Source: Elusimicrobiaceae bacterium
Lineage (GTDB): Bacteria; Elusimicrobiota; Elusimicrobia; Elusimicrobiales; Elusimicrobiaceae
NCBI GenBank assembly: GCA_017528825.1
Contig: JAFXOI010000015.1
Span: 1 to 60,435 of the forward strand
Direction of reading: 5' to 3'
DNA length: 60,435 nucleotides
Positions 51,485 to 58,488 of this stretch are shown piece by piece. Within the stretch, counting starts at the first letter, position 1. Every line of letters begins with the position of its first letter. Under the pieces are notes generated by a model. It did no database searches. It had not been told where the DNA came from and saw only the letters and a list, made by a program, of their open reading frames with translations. The position numbers and the translations under genes were made by a program.

Positions 51485-52036
51485 TTACAAATTGTCAAAC
51501 AAAGAAGGTTGTGCTTCTTGTTTTTTATTTTTCTTGCGGACAACCGGTTTTACTTCCACACCATTGACCACTAAATCCTCTTTTTTAGGGGCGGGTGCCG
51601 GGCGCGGATCTAAATTTTCAATCGGATTAAATCCTACAGATTGTTTTAAGTCCATGGCTTTATTAGCCAGAGCATCCGGTTCTTTATTGAGATGTCGCAA
51701 GACGTGGCGGATTTGAATTACAAATGGTTTAGCCAGTTGGCGGATTTCGGTCATGCGCTGAGCCAAATCTGCATTTTTAATTTTATATTCCCCTAAATAC
51801 TGTTTGACCAGTAGTAAAGAGTCAGAAATAATTTCTAAATCAGTCGCTTTTAATTCTGCGGCTTTAATCAAAGCCAAGCGCAGGGCAGTATATTCCGCTT
51901 GATTGTTGGTACAATGCGGCAGGAAATATCCTTCTTGTGCTAAAATCTTTCCGCTGGTATCTTTAATTACGTAAGCCGCTGCTCCGGGGCCCGGGTTTCC
52001 GCGGCTGCCGCCATCTATATTAATTGTTATGCGCAT
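51485..52036 (-). CDS. RNase HI-family protein with C-terminal extension
   Basis: The RNase H fold spans residues 1-130. Acidic residues are in INIDGGSRGNPGP (D8), NQAEYTAL (E48) and IISDSLLLVKQ (D72), and HLNKEPDALAN (about 115-125) supplies the last Asp. The family removes RNA from RNA:DNA hybrids. Residues 131-183 are a Pro/Lys-rich tail. The gene ends directly before rnpB. Confidence 0.9.
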   Translation of the reverse strand: MRITINIDGGSRGNPGPGAAAYVIKDTSGKILAQEGYFLPHCTNNQAEYTALRLALIKAAELKATDLEIISDSLLLVKQYLGEYKIKNADLAQRMTEIRQLAKPFVIQIRHVLRHLNKEPDALANKAMDLKQSVGFNPIENLDPRPAPAPKKEDLVVNGVEVKPVVRKKNKKQEAQPSLFDNL

Positions 52037-52058
52037 ACTTTATTTTACCAAAAAGTGT

Positions 52059-52064
52059 ATAATA
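52059..52064 (+). promoter_or_regulatory. -10 element of the symporter promoter
   Basis: A TATAAT at 52059-52064 would give a transcript starting near 52071, just before the inverted repeat at 52076-52100. No good -35 element is visible. Confidence 0.5.
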
Positions 52065-52075
52065 AGAAATAGTGG

Positions 52076-52100
52076 CCATCCTATAACATATAGGTTGGCA
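52076..52100 (+). promoter_or_regulatory. Inverted repeat in the symporter leader
   Basis: GCCATCCTATA (52076-52086) pairs with TATAGGTTGGC (52090-52100) with one mismatch. It sits at the predicted 5' end of the transcript and 4-10 bp before the SD (AAGGAG). It could be an operator or an RNA hairpin that protects or regulates the message. Confidence 0.5.
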
Positions 52101-52114
52101 TAAGGAGAAACAGC

Positions 52115-53299
52115 ATGAAACAAGGAATCGTTGCATCAGATTTATTATTGCTTGTCATTTTGGCAATTTTAACCGGTATTATCGGCGGTTGGTATTTGCC
52201 CCATTGGGTAGTGCGTACCTTTTTAACTTTCAATGGCCTTTTTAGTCAGTTCTTGGGCTTTATGGTTCCATTACTAATTATAGGTCTTATTGCTCCGGGC
52301 ATTACGGATTTGGGAAAAGGAGTGGGGCGCTTACTGGTTTATACAGTTGCTTTGTCATATGGTTTTACGGTATTTGCCGGGATGCTGACTTATGGATCAG
52401 CTTTGCTGACTTATCCGTATATTTTACATACGACTTCCGCTTCGGCTTTGGCTTCGTTCACTAGCCCGCAACAACTCACGCTGTATTTTACCTTGCCTAT
52501 TGCGCCTATCATGGACGTAGCTACGGCATTAACTTTAGCGTTTGTACTCGGCTTGGGCGCTTCCTTTACTTCTTCTCAGATACTCAGAGGGTTGTTGTCC
52601 GATTTGCGCGCAGTTGTGTACAAAGTGATTTCGAATGTGATTATCCCTGTTTTACCGTTGTATGTATTTGGTGTATTTATGGGTATGGCTGCCAACGGAC
52701 AGGTGGCAGGAGTAGTGAGTGTGTTCTTCAAAGTAGTCATTTTCTTGTTTGCTTTAACCTTACTCATCTTAGCAATTCAGTTTGCTATAGCGGCTTTAGT
52801 ATCCAAGAAAAATATGTTTGCAATTTGGAAGGCCATGTTGCCGGCATATTTTACGGCTTTGGGTACCTCTTCTTCTGCCGCGACAATTCCGGTCACTTAT
52901 CGCCAAGTACAAAGTTTAGGGGTGCGCGAAGGGGTAGCCGGTTTTACGGTGCCTTTATGTGCCAGCATCCATATGGCAGGCAGTACGATTAAAATCGTGG
53001 GTTGTTCCCTGGCTCTGTTATGGTTAACGGGGAATAATCTAGATTCCGTACATTTTACCGGATTTATATTCTTAGTCAGTTTGGCTATGGTAGCCGGACC
53101 GGGTGTCCCCGGCGGGGCTGTTATGGCGGCGGTAGGTGTGCTGCAGCAGATGCTCGGCTTTGATGAGCAAATGTTAGGACTGATGATTACTCTTTATATT
53201 GCGATGGATTCTTTCGGTACGGCTTGTAACGTAGCCGGAGATGGAGCGGTTTCCGTAATTATTGATTCGCTGTATAAAGAAAAACAAAATTATATTTAG
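52115..53299 (+). CDS. Dicarboxylate/amino acid:cation symporter (DAACS family)
   Basis: The 394-residue, inner-membrane carrier has about eight helices and two hairpins. The serine-rich hairpin TALGTSSSAATIPV (about 248-261) and a late MDSFGTACNVAGDGA (about 367-381, usually with NMDG/D) match Glt/SstT-type sodium- or proton-coupled transporters. The substrate is probably glutamate, aspartate, serine or a C4 acid. The gene lies near gdhA but on the other strand. Confidence 0.88.
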   Translation: MKQGIVASDLLLLVILAILTGIIGGWYLPHWVVRTFLTFNGLFSQFLGFMVPLLIIGLIAPGITDLGKGVGRLLVYTVALSYGFTVFAGMLTYGSALLTYPYILHTTSASALASFTSPQQLTLYFTLPIAPIMDVATALTLAFVLGLGASFTSSQILRGLLSDLRAVVYKVISNVIIPVLPLYVFGVFMGMAANGQVAGVVSVFFKVVIFLFALTLLILAIQFAIAALVSKKNMFAIWKAMLPAYFTALGTSSSAATIPVTYRQVQSLGVREGVAGFTVPLCASIHMAGSTIKIVGCSLALLWLTGNNLDSVHFTGFIFLVSLAMVAGPGVPGGAVMAAVGVLQQMLGFDEQMLGLMITLYIAMDSFGTACNVAGDGAVSVIIDSLYKEKQNYI

Positions 53300-53311
53300 T
53301 GTGTCAACTAT

Positions 53312-53347
53312 AAAAAAACTCCCCGAGAAATCTCGGGGAGTTTTTTT
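53312..53347. terminator. Bidirectional terminator
   Basis: AAAAAAACTCCCCGAGA/TCTCGGGGAGTTTTTTT: a perfect stem with A and T runs shared by the convergent symporter and gdhA genes. Confidence 0.93.
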
Positions 53348-53362
53348 ATGTTAAATAGACTT

Positions 53363-54712
53363 TTATACTAAACCTTGGTCAATCATCGCGTCGGCCACTT
53401 TAATAAAGCCTGCGATATTGGCACCGGCCATGTAATTGCCTTTCATGCCGAATTGTTCGGCGGCCGACAAACAATTATCATGGATGCTGTGCATAATTTT
53501 TTGCAGGTATTGATCCACTTCTTCGCGGGTCCAATAAATGCGCATACTGTTTTGGGTCATCTCCAAGCCCGATACAGCCACCCCTCCGGCGTTGGAAGCC
53601 TTTCCCGGCGAATATAAAATGTTGGCCGCTTGGAAAGCATCAATGGCATGCGGAGTGCACGGCATATTGGATCCTTCCGTCAAGCAGATACAACCATTGG
53701 CCAACAGCGTTTTGGCATCTTCGGTATGCAGTTCATTTTCACACGCTGTCGGACAGGCCACTTGGCACGGAATATCCCACGTTTTCTTTCCGACGCGAAA
53801 TTCGGCTTTTGGGAATTTTTGCACATATTCTTTCAAACTGCCGCGGCGTACGAAAACTAAATTTTTGAGGAAGGCCAGTTTTTCTTCATCGACACCGTCT
53901 TTATCATACACGCTGCCGTCATAGTCCATAAATCCGACCACTTTGGCCCCTAATTGTGTTAACTTTTCAATGGTGTAAATACCTACGTTTCCGGTGCCGG
54001 ACACAATCGCGGTTTTTCCTTTCAAACTATCCTGGCGTGTGGCTAACATATTTTGGGCGAAATAGGCCACCCCGTAACCGGTTGCTTCCGGGCGCAATAA
54101 ACTACCGCCCCAGTTGGGTTTTTTGCCGGTGAAAGCACCGGTGAAATCATTGGTTAATTTTTTGTATTGCCCGAACATGTATCCGATTTCACGCGCACCG
54201 CAACCTAAATCTCCGGCGGGAATGTCGGTATGATAGCCGATGTGGTGATATAACTCATTAATAAATGAGTGACAAAAGCGCATGACTTCGTTGTCGCTTT
54301 TGCCGCGGGTATCAAAATCCGAACCGCCCTTTCCGCCGCCGAGCGGCAAGGTGGTGAGTGAATTTTTGAAGGTTTGTTCAAAAGCCAAAAATTTCAAGGA
54401 ATCTGCCGTAACGGTTTGGTGAAAACGGATACCGCCTTTATAAGGCCCGAGGGCACTGTTATATTGAATGCGGAAACCGCGATTGACGTGAATTTCACCT
54501 TTGTCATCACGCCACGGTACACGGAAACTAATAATACGTTCCGGTTCCACAATGCGGTCTAAAATTTTTTCTTTGATATAGAGCGGATTTTGCTCAAGTA
54601 CAGGAGCTAAAGAACTAACCACTTCTTTTACAGCTTGTCGAAAGACTTTTTGTGCGGGGTCACGTTGTATAACCCGTTCCAGGAACTGCGTGGTGTATTG
54701 TTTGCTATCCAT
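53363..54712 (-). CDS. gdhA: Glutamate dehydrogenase
   Basis: This enzyme makes glutamate from 2-oxoglutarate and ammonia or the reverse. It is 449 residues from ATG 54712, which has AAGGAGG upstream; the longer reading lacks an RBS. Substrate motifs are GPYKGGIRFH and PLGGGKGGSDFD (catalytic Lys region), and the dinucleotide fold has SGTGNVG (about 240). The length and sequence fit the hexameric, mostly NADP-linked bacterial type. Confidence 0.95.
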   Translation of the reverse strand: MDSKQYTTQFLERVIQRDPAQKVFRQAVKEVVSSLAPVLEQNPLYIKEKILDRIVEPERIISFRVPWRDDKGEIHVNRGFRIQYNSALGPYKGGIRFHQTVTADSLKFLAFEQTFKNSLTTLPLGGGKGGSDFDTRGKSDNEVMRFCHSFINELYHHIGYHTDIPAGDLGCGAREIGYMFGQYKKLTNDFTGAFTGKKPNWGGSLLRPEATGYGVAYFAQNMLATRQDSLKGKTAIVSGTGNVGIYTIEKLTQLGAKVVGFMDYDGSVYDKDGVDEEKLAFLKNLVFVRRGSLKEYVQKFPKAEFRVGKKTWDIPCQVACPTACENELHTEDAKTLLANGCICLTEGSNMPCTPHAIDAFQAANILYSPGKASNAGGVAVSGLEMTQNSMRIYWTREEVDQYLQKIMHSIHDNCLSAAEQFGMKGNYMAGANIAGFIKVADAMIDQGLV

Positions 54713-54825
54713 GAGTAGCCTCCTTGGTCTAATTACATTATAGCAACAATTCAGATTTTTGCACACATGTTCTGACCAATATGTTAAGATATGGAAAAGT
54801 TAGTTTTCTTAACAATGGAGTCATT

Positions 54826-55203
54826 ATGTTAACCGCGCCCATGGAAGATTATTTGGAAGCCATCAGTTTGGTGCAAAATACCGACGGTTTTTCACGTGTA
54901 ACGGATGTACGCAATTTGCTAGGTGTGAAAACGCCTAGTGTGACGGGGGCCTTGCGCGTACTGGCCGAGCAGGGATATGTCAAGCATGAACCATATGGTG
55001 AGGTGAAACTAACTGCCAAAGGCCGCCGCGCCGCCGAGGATGTAAAGGCGCGCCACGCCATTTTGAGCCGCTTTTTGACCGAGGTATTGGGCGTGCGGGC
55101 CAAAACAGCGGATATGGACGCATGCAAAATGGAACACACGATTAGTCGTGAAACGCTGGAAAAACTACACGCGTTTTTACAAAAACAAACAAAAAGGAAA
55201 TAA
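54826..55203 (+). CDS. DtxR/MntR-family metal-dependent regulator
   Basis: The 125-residue protein from ATG 54826 (GGAG eight bases upstream) has a winged helix (about 5-65; EDYLEAI, then VKTPSVTGALRVLAEQGYV) and the metal-binding dimerisation domain (about 66-120; RHAILSRFLTEVLGV, MDACKMEHTIS). There is no SH3-like third domain. A GTTAAG...CTTAAC inverted pair (54783-54813) lies between the likely promoter and the RBS and may be its own operator. It is divergent from gdhA. Confidence 0.88.
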   Translation: MLTAPMEDYLEAISLVQNTDGFSRVTDVRNLLGVKTPSVTGALRVLAEQGYVKHEPYGEVKLTAKGRRAAEDVKARHAILSRFLTEVLGVRAKTADMDACKMEHTISRETLEKLHAFLQKQTKRK

Positions 55204-55270
55204 AACTTTTTTATTTCTATTCCCTCAGATAGCAGGAAGTCCTGTTTTAGTCATTTCACAAGAAATGTAA

Positions 55271-55302
55271 ATAAAAACCGGAACTTACTAAAAGTTCCGG
55301 TT
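55271..55302 (-). terminator. Terminator of lexA
   Basis: ACCGGAACTT/AAGTTCCGGT with TTTTTATT on the minus strand. Confidence 0.8.
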
Positions 55303-55349
55303 GAGGTTACTTATTATCCCAGCAGACCACTCAAATCCTCTCGTGCCTG

Positions 55350-55952
55350 CTAGAAATTGCGTTTGATAATACTACGTACGATTCCTTCTATATGAAAGCT
55401 ATCCCGATCGGCAATGATGGGGGAGTATTTTTTATTTTGTGATTCCAAAATAATATTTTCTCCGTCCTGGCTAAAGCGTTTGACCATCACTTCCCCTTGG
55501 TTGACACAGACCACAATATCGCGTTGATTGGGGCAACGGTTTTGTTCCACAATCAGCCAATCACGCGGGGCAATGATATTTTCCATAGAGTCACCTTTGG
55601 CTTCTACCATAAATCCTCTGCAGGCCGGAAAATAAATCATGCTCGGGTCGACGGGCACCACGCGGGTTGGCACACCGGAGAGCAGGGTGCCTTCGGGGCC
55701 GCATTTGGCTTGGCCGTACATAGGTAAATACACCACATTACGTTCCGGATCCTTGAGCAAAATATAATCGCGCGGATTTTCCGGATTGCGTTTCAAGTAT
55801 CCCTTTTTCTCTAATTGTTTGAGATGATGAAAAGCTACGCTCTTGCCGCTGACGCCCAAACGGTCGGCCAGTTCCTGCATAGTGAGCGGATCGGAAATAT
55901 TATTTTTTAAGATTTCTAATAGCTCTTGTTGTTTGGGATGTAGTTGTTTCAT
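55350..55952 (-). CDS. lexA: LexA-type SOS repressor
   Basis: The 200-residue protein has an N-terminal winged helix (about 6-65) and a C-terminal S24 self-cleavage domain. The cleavage site is C84-G85 (QAKCGPEG); most LexA use Ala-Gly, while Cys-Gly is seen in UmuD. The Ser-Lys dyad is S122 (GDSMEN) and K158 (VMVKRF). On DNA damage, RecA-stimulated cleavage would lift repression. The wing region differs from enterobacterial LexA, so the DNA site may too. Confidence 0.9.
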   Translation of the reverse strand: MKQLHPKQQELLEILKNNISDPLTMQELADRLGVSGKSVAFHHLKQLEKKGYLKRNPENPRDYILLKDPERNVVYLPMYGQAKCGPEGTLLSGVPTRVVPVDPSMIYFPACRGFMVEAKGDSMENIIAPRDWLIVEQNRCPNQRDIVVCVNQGEVMVKRFSQDGENIILESQNKKYSPIIADRDSFHIEGIVRSIIKRNF

Positions 55953-55973
55953 ATTTCTTATTATAGCAAAAAA

Positions 55974-55990
55974 GTTCTATATTTTGTTCT
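55974..55990. promoter_or_regulatory. Direct repeat upstream of lexA, putative operator
   Basis: GTTCTA-N6-GTTCTA (starts at 55974 and 55986, 12-bp step) lies over the -35 region of the minus-strand lexA promoter, whose -10 TATAAT is at 55965-55960. A GTTC direct repeat recalls the GTTC-N7-GTTC sites of alphaproteobacterial LexA, here with one extra base. Autoregulation is inferred. Confidence 0.55.
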
Positions 55991-56001
55991 AATTTTTTTA
56001 G

Positions 56002-56030
56002 AAAAAAATCCCCTGTCCAAAAACAGGGGA
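56002..56030 (-). terminator. Terminator of cdd
   Basis: TCCCCTGT (56009-56016) pairs with ACAGGGGA (56023-56030), with seven T on the minus strand. It separates cdd from lexA. Confidence 0.88.
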
Positions 56031-56035
56031 AATAC

Positions 56036-56464
56036 TTAAAAATCAGTAAAGCTGTACGGCATGAAGTTTCTAAGTTTCTTTTTGTACACCGTTTTTTTGC
56101 CTTTTTTATCGACAGAAATTAGGAAAAGCGGCGTATCGGGCTTCATAAACTCCGTCATGACCTGTAAGCAAGCTCCGCACGGAGTGCCGAAAGGTTGATT
56201 GGGCACTGGGTCGGTACATAAGGCAAGTGCCGTAAAACGGGTATAGCCTTCGCTCACTGCCTTAAACATGGCGTTGCGTTCGGCACATAAAGTCAGCCCA
56301 TAAGACGCATTTTCAATGTTGGTGCCGGCGTAGATCTTGTCATCTTCGGTCAAAACGGCAGCCCCTACTTTGAAATGAGAATAGGGCGAGTAAGAGTATT
56401 TTTTTACAGCGATGGCCGCTTCAATTAGCGAGTCCAGTTGCTTAGTAGTAATTTTTTTGCTCAT
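56036..56464 (-). CDS. cdd: Cytidine deaminase
   Basis: This enzyme converts cytidine and deoxycytidine to uridine forms in pyrimidine salvage. The 142 residues have the zinc and catalytic residues C60 and E62 (TLCAERN), C96 and C99 (PCGAC). It has the length of the homotetrameric type. The C-terminus is Lys-rich. It is transcribed alone. Confidence 0.95.
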   Translation of the reverse strand: MSKKITTKQLDSLIEAAIAVKKYSYSPYSHFKVGAAVLTEDDKIYAGTNIENASYGLTLCAERNAMFKAVSEGYTRFTALALCTDPVPNQPFGTPCGACLQVMTEFMKPDTPLFLISVDKKGKKTVYKKKLRNFMPYSFTDF

Positions 56465-56539
56465 ACTTTTATTTTATCTTTTAGGACGAAAAAGTCAAGT
56501 CTTTTGATATACTAACGGATTGTTTTGCTACAATAAAGT

Positions 56540-57142
56540 ATGAATAAATGGATATTAATTTTACTGATCATAGGTTTGATGTGGTATATGTTTTCTCCCT
56601 CGAAGCAAAAAATAAAAAATCTGGGCAATGCTCATGGAGTTATTGTAGCTTTTGGGGATAGTTTAACCTACGGTTACGGAGCATCGACACAGAGTAGTTA
56701 TCCGGCCGTATTGACGCGCAATTTAGGCAGAGAAGTAATCAATTTAGGTCGCAACGGAGAGACGGCTGTCCATGCTGTTACTCGTATTCAAGAGACTTTG
56801 GATTATGAGCCCTATATGGTGCTAATTGAGTTCGGGGCGAATGATTTTATGCAGTCGGTGTCTTTTGAACGCACCATTTCGGCGATGGAGCAAATGGTAG
56901 AGGCGGTCCAAGCCGCCGGAGCCATAGCTGTGGTAGTAGATACGGGCGGTACGCCGTTGATGAATCGCTACAGCAAGGCATACAAAAAAATCGCCCAAGA
57001 AAAGGGCGCGGTGTTCGTGCCCGGTATTTTGGACGGTATTTTTGGCAGAAAAGGATTGATGTCCGACCAAATACATCCCAACGCAACAGGCTACCGGATG
57101 GTGGCAGAAAAAATAGAAAAAGAAATAAAACCATATTTGTAA
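56540..57142 (+). CDS. GDSL/SGNH-family esterase (TesA-like)
   Basis: The 200-residue protein has an N-terminal membrane anchor or uncleaved signal (about 4-18). Block I is FGDSLTYGYG (S41), block III GAND (99-102) and block V SDQIHPN (D176, H179), giving a full catalytic triad. It is close to TesA/arylesterase-type lipases acting in the periplasm. A TACAAT six bases before the ATG suggests a very short or no leader. Confidence 0.92.
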   Translation: MNKWILILLIIGLMWYMFSPSKQKIKNLGNAHGVIVAFGDSLTYGYGASTQSSYPAVLTRNLGREVINLGRNGETAVHAVTRIQETLDYEPYMVLIEFGANDFMQSVSFERTISAMEQMVEAVQAAGAIAVVVDTGGTPLMNRYSKAYKKIAQEKGAVFVPGILDGIFGRKGLMSDQIHPNATGYRMVAEKIEKEIKPYL

Positions 57143-57164
57143 ATGCGAAATAATTTGTTATACT
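57137..57164 (+). promoter_or_regulatory. Promoter of structured RNA copy 2 and the two-headed pilin
   Basis: TTGTAA (57137-57142, overlapping the esterase stop), a 16-bp spacer and TATACT (57159-57164). Transcription would start near 57171. Confidence 0.65.
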
Positions 57165-57170
57165 AAAAAA

Positions 57171-57386
57171 GACGTATACAATTTTATCTGTTTTTGGAAG
57201 CGTATGTAGAATACGCAGAGCTCTAGTAATAGGGCAAACAGGAAGTCCAAGAACAGTCGTTTAGGTATAAAGTAGACGGCCTTATAACCCGTCTATTTTA
57301 TGCCAAATGTTTATCGTTTTACGATAGACTACGGCTGTTATATGCTTGGGTTACTTCCTGTTGCTCACATATAACGGCCGTTTTTT
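57171..57386 (+). ncRNA. Structured RNA copy 2: riboswitch-like leader of a pilin gene
   Basis: The RNA is non-coding and highly structured. In order it has the block ATCTGTTTTTGGAA shared with copy 1, hairpin GCGTA/TACGC (57200-57204 with 57212-57216), a long nested hairpin GGTATAAAG+TAGACGG with CCGTCTA+TTTTATGCC (57264-57304), a hairpin TATCG/CGATA near 57312-57326, and a terminator. AACAGGAAGTCCAAGAACAG (57237-57256) can pair with 57335-57362, which would break the terminator. That is the architecture of a transcriptional riboswitch. Motifs of c-di-GMP, T-box, cobalamin, SAM and lysine switches are not seen. Confidence 0.72.
57331..57386 (+). terminator. Terminator inside the pilin leader
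   Basis: ACGGCTGTTATAT (57331-57343) pairs with ATATAACGGCCGT (57369-57381), with a 25-nt loop, followed by TTTTTT. Its 5' arm shares CTGTT (57335-57339) with the competing upstream pairing, so termination should be conditional. Confidence 0.8.
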
Positions 57387-57424
57387 ATGTCCGTTTTCCA
57401 AAGACAGATAAAAGGAGAATGGAT

Positions 57425-58399
57425 ATGAAAAATCAAAACGCATTTACCCTCATTGAGTTATTAGTCGTCGTCTTAATTATCGGGGTACTCACCGCTATTG
57501 CCCTGCCGCAATTTCAAACCGCTATGGATAAAAGCCGCTATGCCACTTTAATGCCGCTTGCCAAAAGTGTCGCTAGTGCCCAAGAAGCTTATTATATGAA
57601 CACCGGTGCTTATTCGCCCGACCTGGCCTATTTGGACGTGCAACTGCCGGCCAGTAGCGCCGGAACACAAGCCAACCTAGGCGACGGCGCCACCGTTACA
57701 TTAAGTGAAAAGAAAAACTATGAATATGTAAAACTGAGCAAGGATACCTTGGAAAATAATTATGTGATTTACCAAGAAAAAAGTCCAAACTTCCCCAATG
57801 AAATACATTGTGAGGCCTTGCAAGGGAGCGCGCGGGCTGAAAGATTATGCACCACATTAGGCGGGAAAAAAATAAACGGAGCTTTAAAAAAAGGATATGA
57901 TACGTATGTGTTAGAAGGAGCCGGCACAGACGATTTTTATCCGCAATTTGCCAAAAACTGGAAAGCGGCCGGTATCCCGGAAGAAACGATCGATAAAATG
58001 GTGGATGCCATGACATTTTTGAAAGAGATTATAGAAAGTCGCGAGCGGTATTATGCCGAACATGGCGTTTATCCTTCTTGGGATCAAATGGATATATCTG
58101 TACCGCAAAATTTACGGGCTGGTGATTGGGCGGCAGGAAATGCACAAAATCCAAATACCTATGTGTTTTCTTGCCATGTTTTAAACTCAACTAATGAATG
58201 TATTGCCAACGCGGCTAATAAAGATCTGCCTATGTTCCAGTTTGGAGTAGCAGGCGGGAGTGTGGGGGGGAGTTGTTCAAATTATGGTGGCAAAAATGCT
58301 ACTACCGAAAATATATGCAGTCAAATGACTGTAAGTCGTGAAAGTTTTCCCGGGTGGGGGCATTTTTATGTTATCTCGGATGATATTAATGAGTTATAA
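57425..58399 (+). CDS. Pilin-like protein with two tandem head domains
   Basis: ATG 57425 is chosen because AAGGAG lies 7 bases before it; the ATG at 57419 is too close. The 324 residues start with a class III signal (MKNQNAFTLIELLVVVLIIG). A first pilin head (about 45-150) has EAYYMNTGAYSPD...LDVQLP and ends in a C...LCTTLGG motif. A second head-like part (about 175-320) without signal has RERYYAEHGVYPS...MDISVP and SCSNYGG. It is about twice the length of the other pilins here. It sits behind the RNA leader. Confidence 0.88.
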   Translation: MKNQNAFTLIELLVVVLIIGVLTAIALPQFQTAMDKSRYATLMPLAKSVASAQEAYYMNTGAYSPDLAYLDVQLPASSAGTQANLGDGATVTLSEKKNYEYVKLSKDTLENNYVIYQEKSPNFPNEIHCEALQGSARAERLCTTLGGKKINGALKKGYDTYVLEGAGTDDFYPQFAKNWKAAGIPEETIDKMVDAMTFLKEIIESRERYYAEHGVYPSWDQMDISVPQNLRAGDWAAGNAQNPNTYVFSCHVLNSTNECIANAANKDLPMFQFGVAGGSVGGSCSNYGGKNATTENICSQMTVSRESFPGWGHFYVISDDINEL

Positions 58400-58440
58400 A
58401 AGAAACTCCTGGCTATGCCGAAAATTCCCAATCCAATAAA

Positions 58441-58467
58441 ACAGGCTCCCCGGAACGAGGAGCCTGT
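58441..58467. terminator. Terminator between the two-headed pilin and ppdK
   Basis: ACAGGCTCC/GGAGCCTGT stem. On the minus strand TTTTATT follows, serving ppdK; on the plus strand it is less T-rich. Confidence 0.8.
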
Positions 58468-58488
58468 AAATCATGCAACCTATGTGGT

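Noticed and set aside
51150-51574. Open frames on the plus strand over 51151-51716
   Set aside because: They lie across RNase P RNA and the RNase H gene and have no RBS; their length is a by-product of GC-rich structured RNA.
57171-57386. c-di-GMP-I (GEMM) riboswitch, suggested by AGGGCAAAC and a pilin target
   Set aside because: The rest of the GEMM core (the GGACGCAAAGCC stretch and the tetraloop/receptor helices) is absent, and copy 1 lacks even the AGGGCAAAC string.
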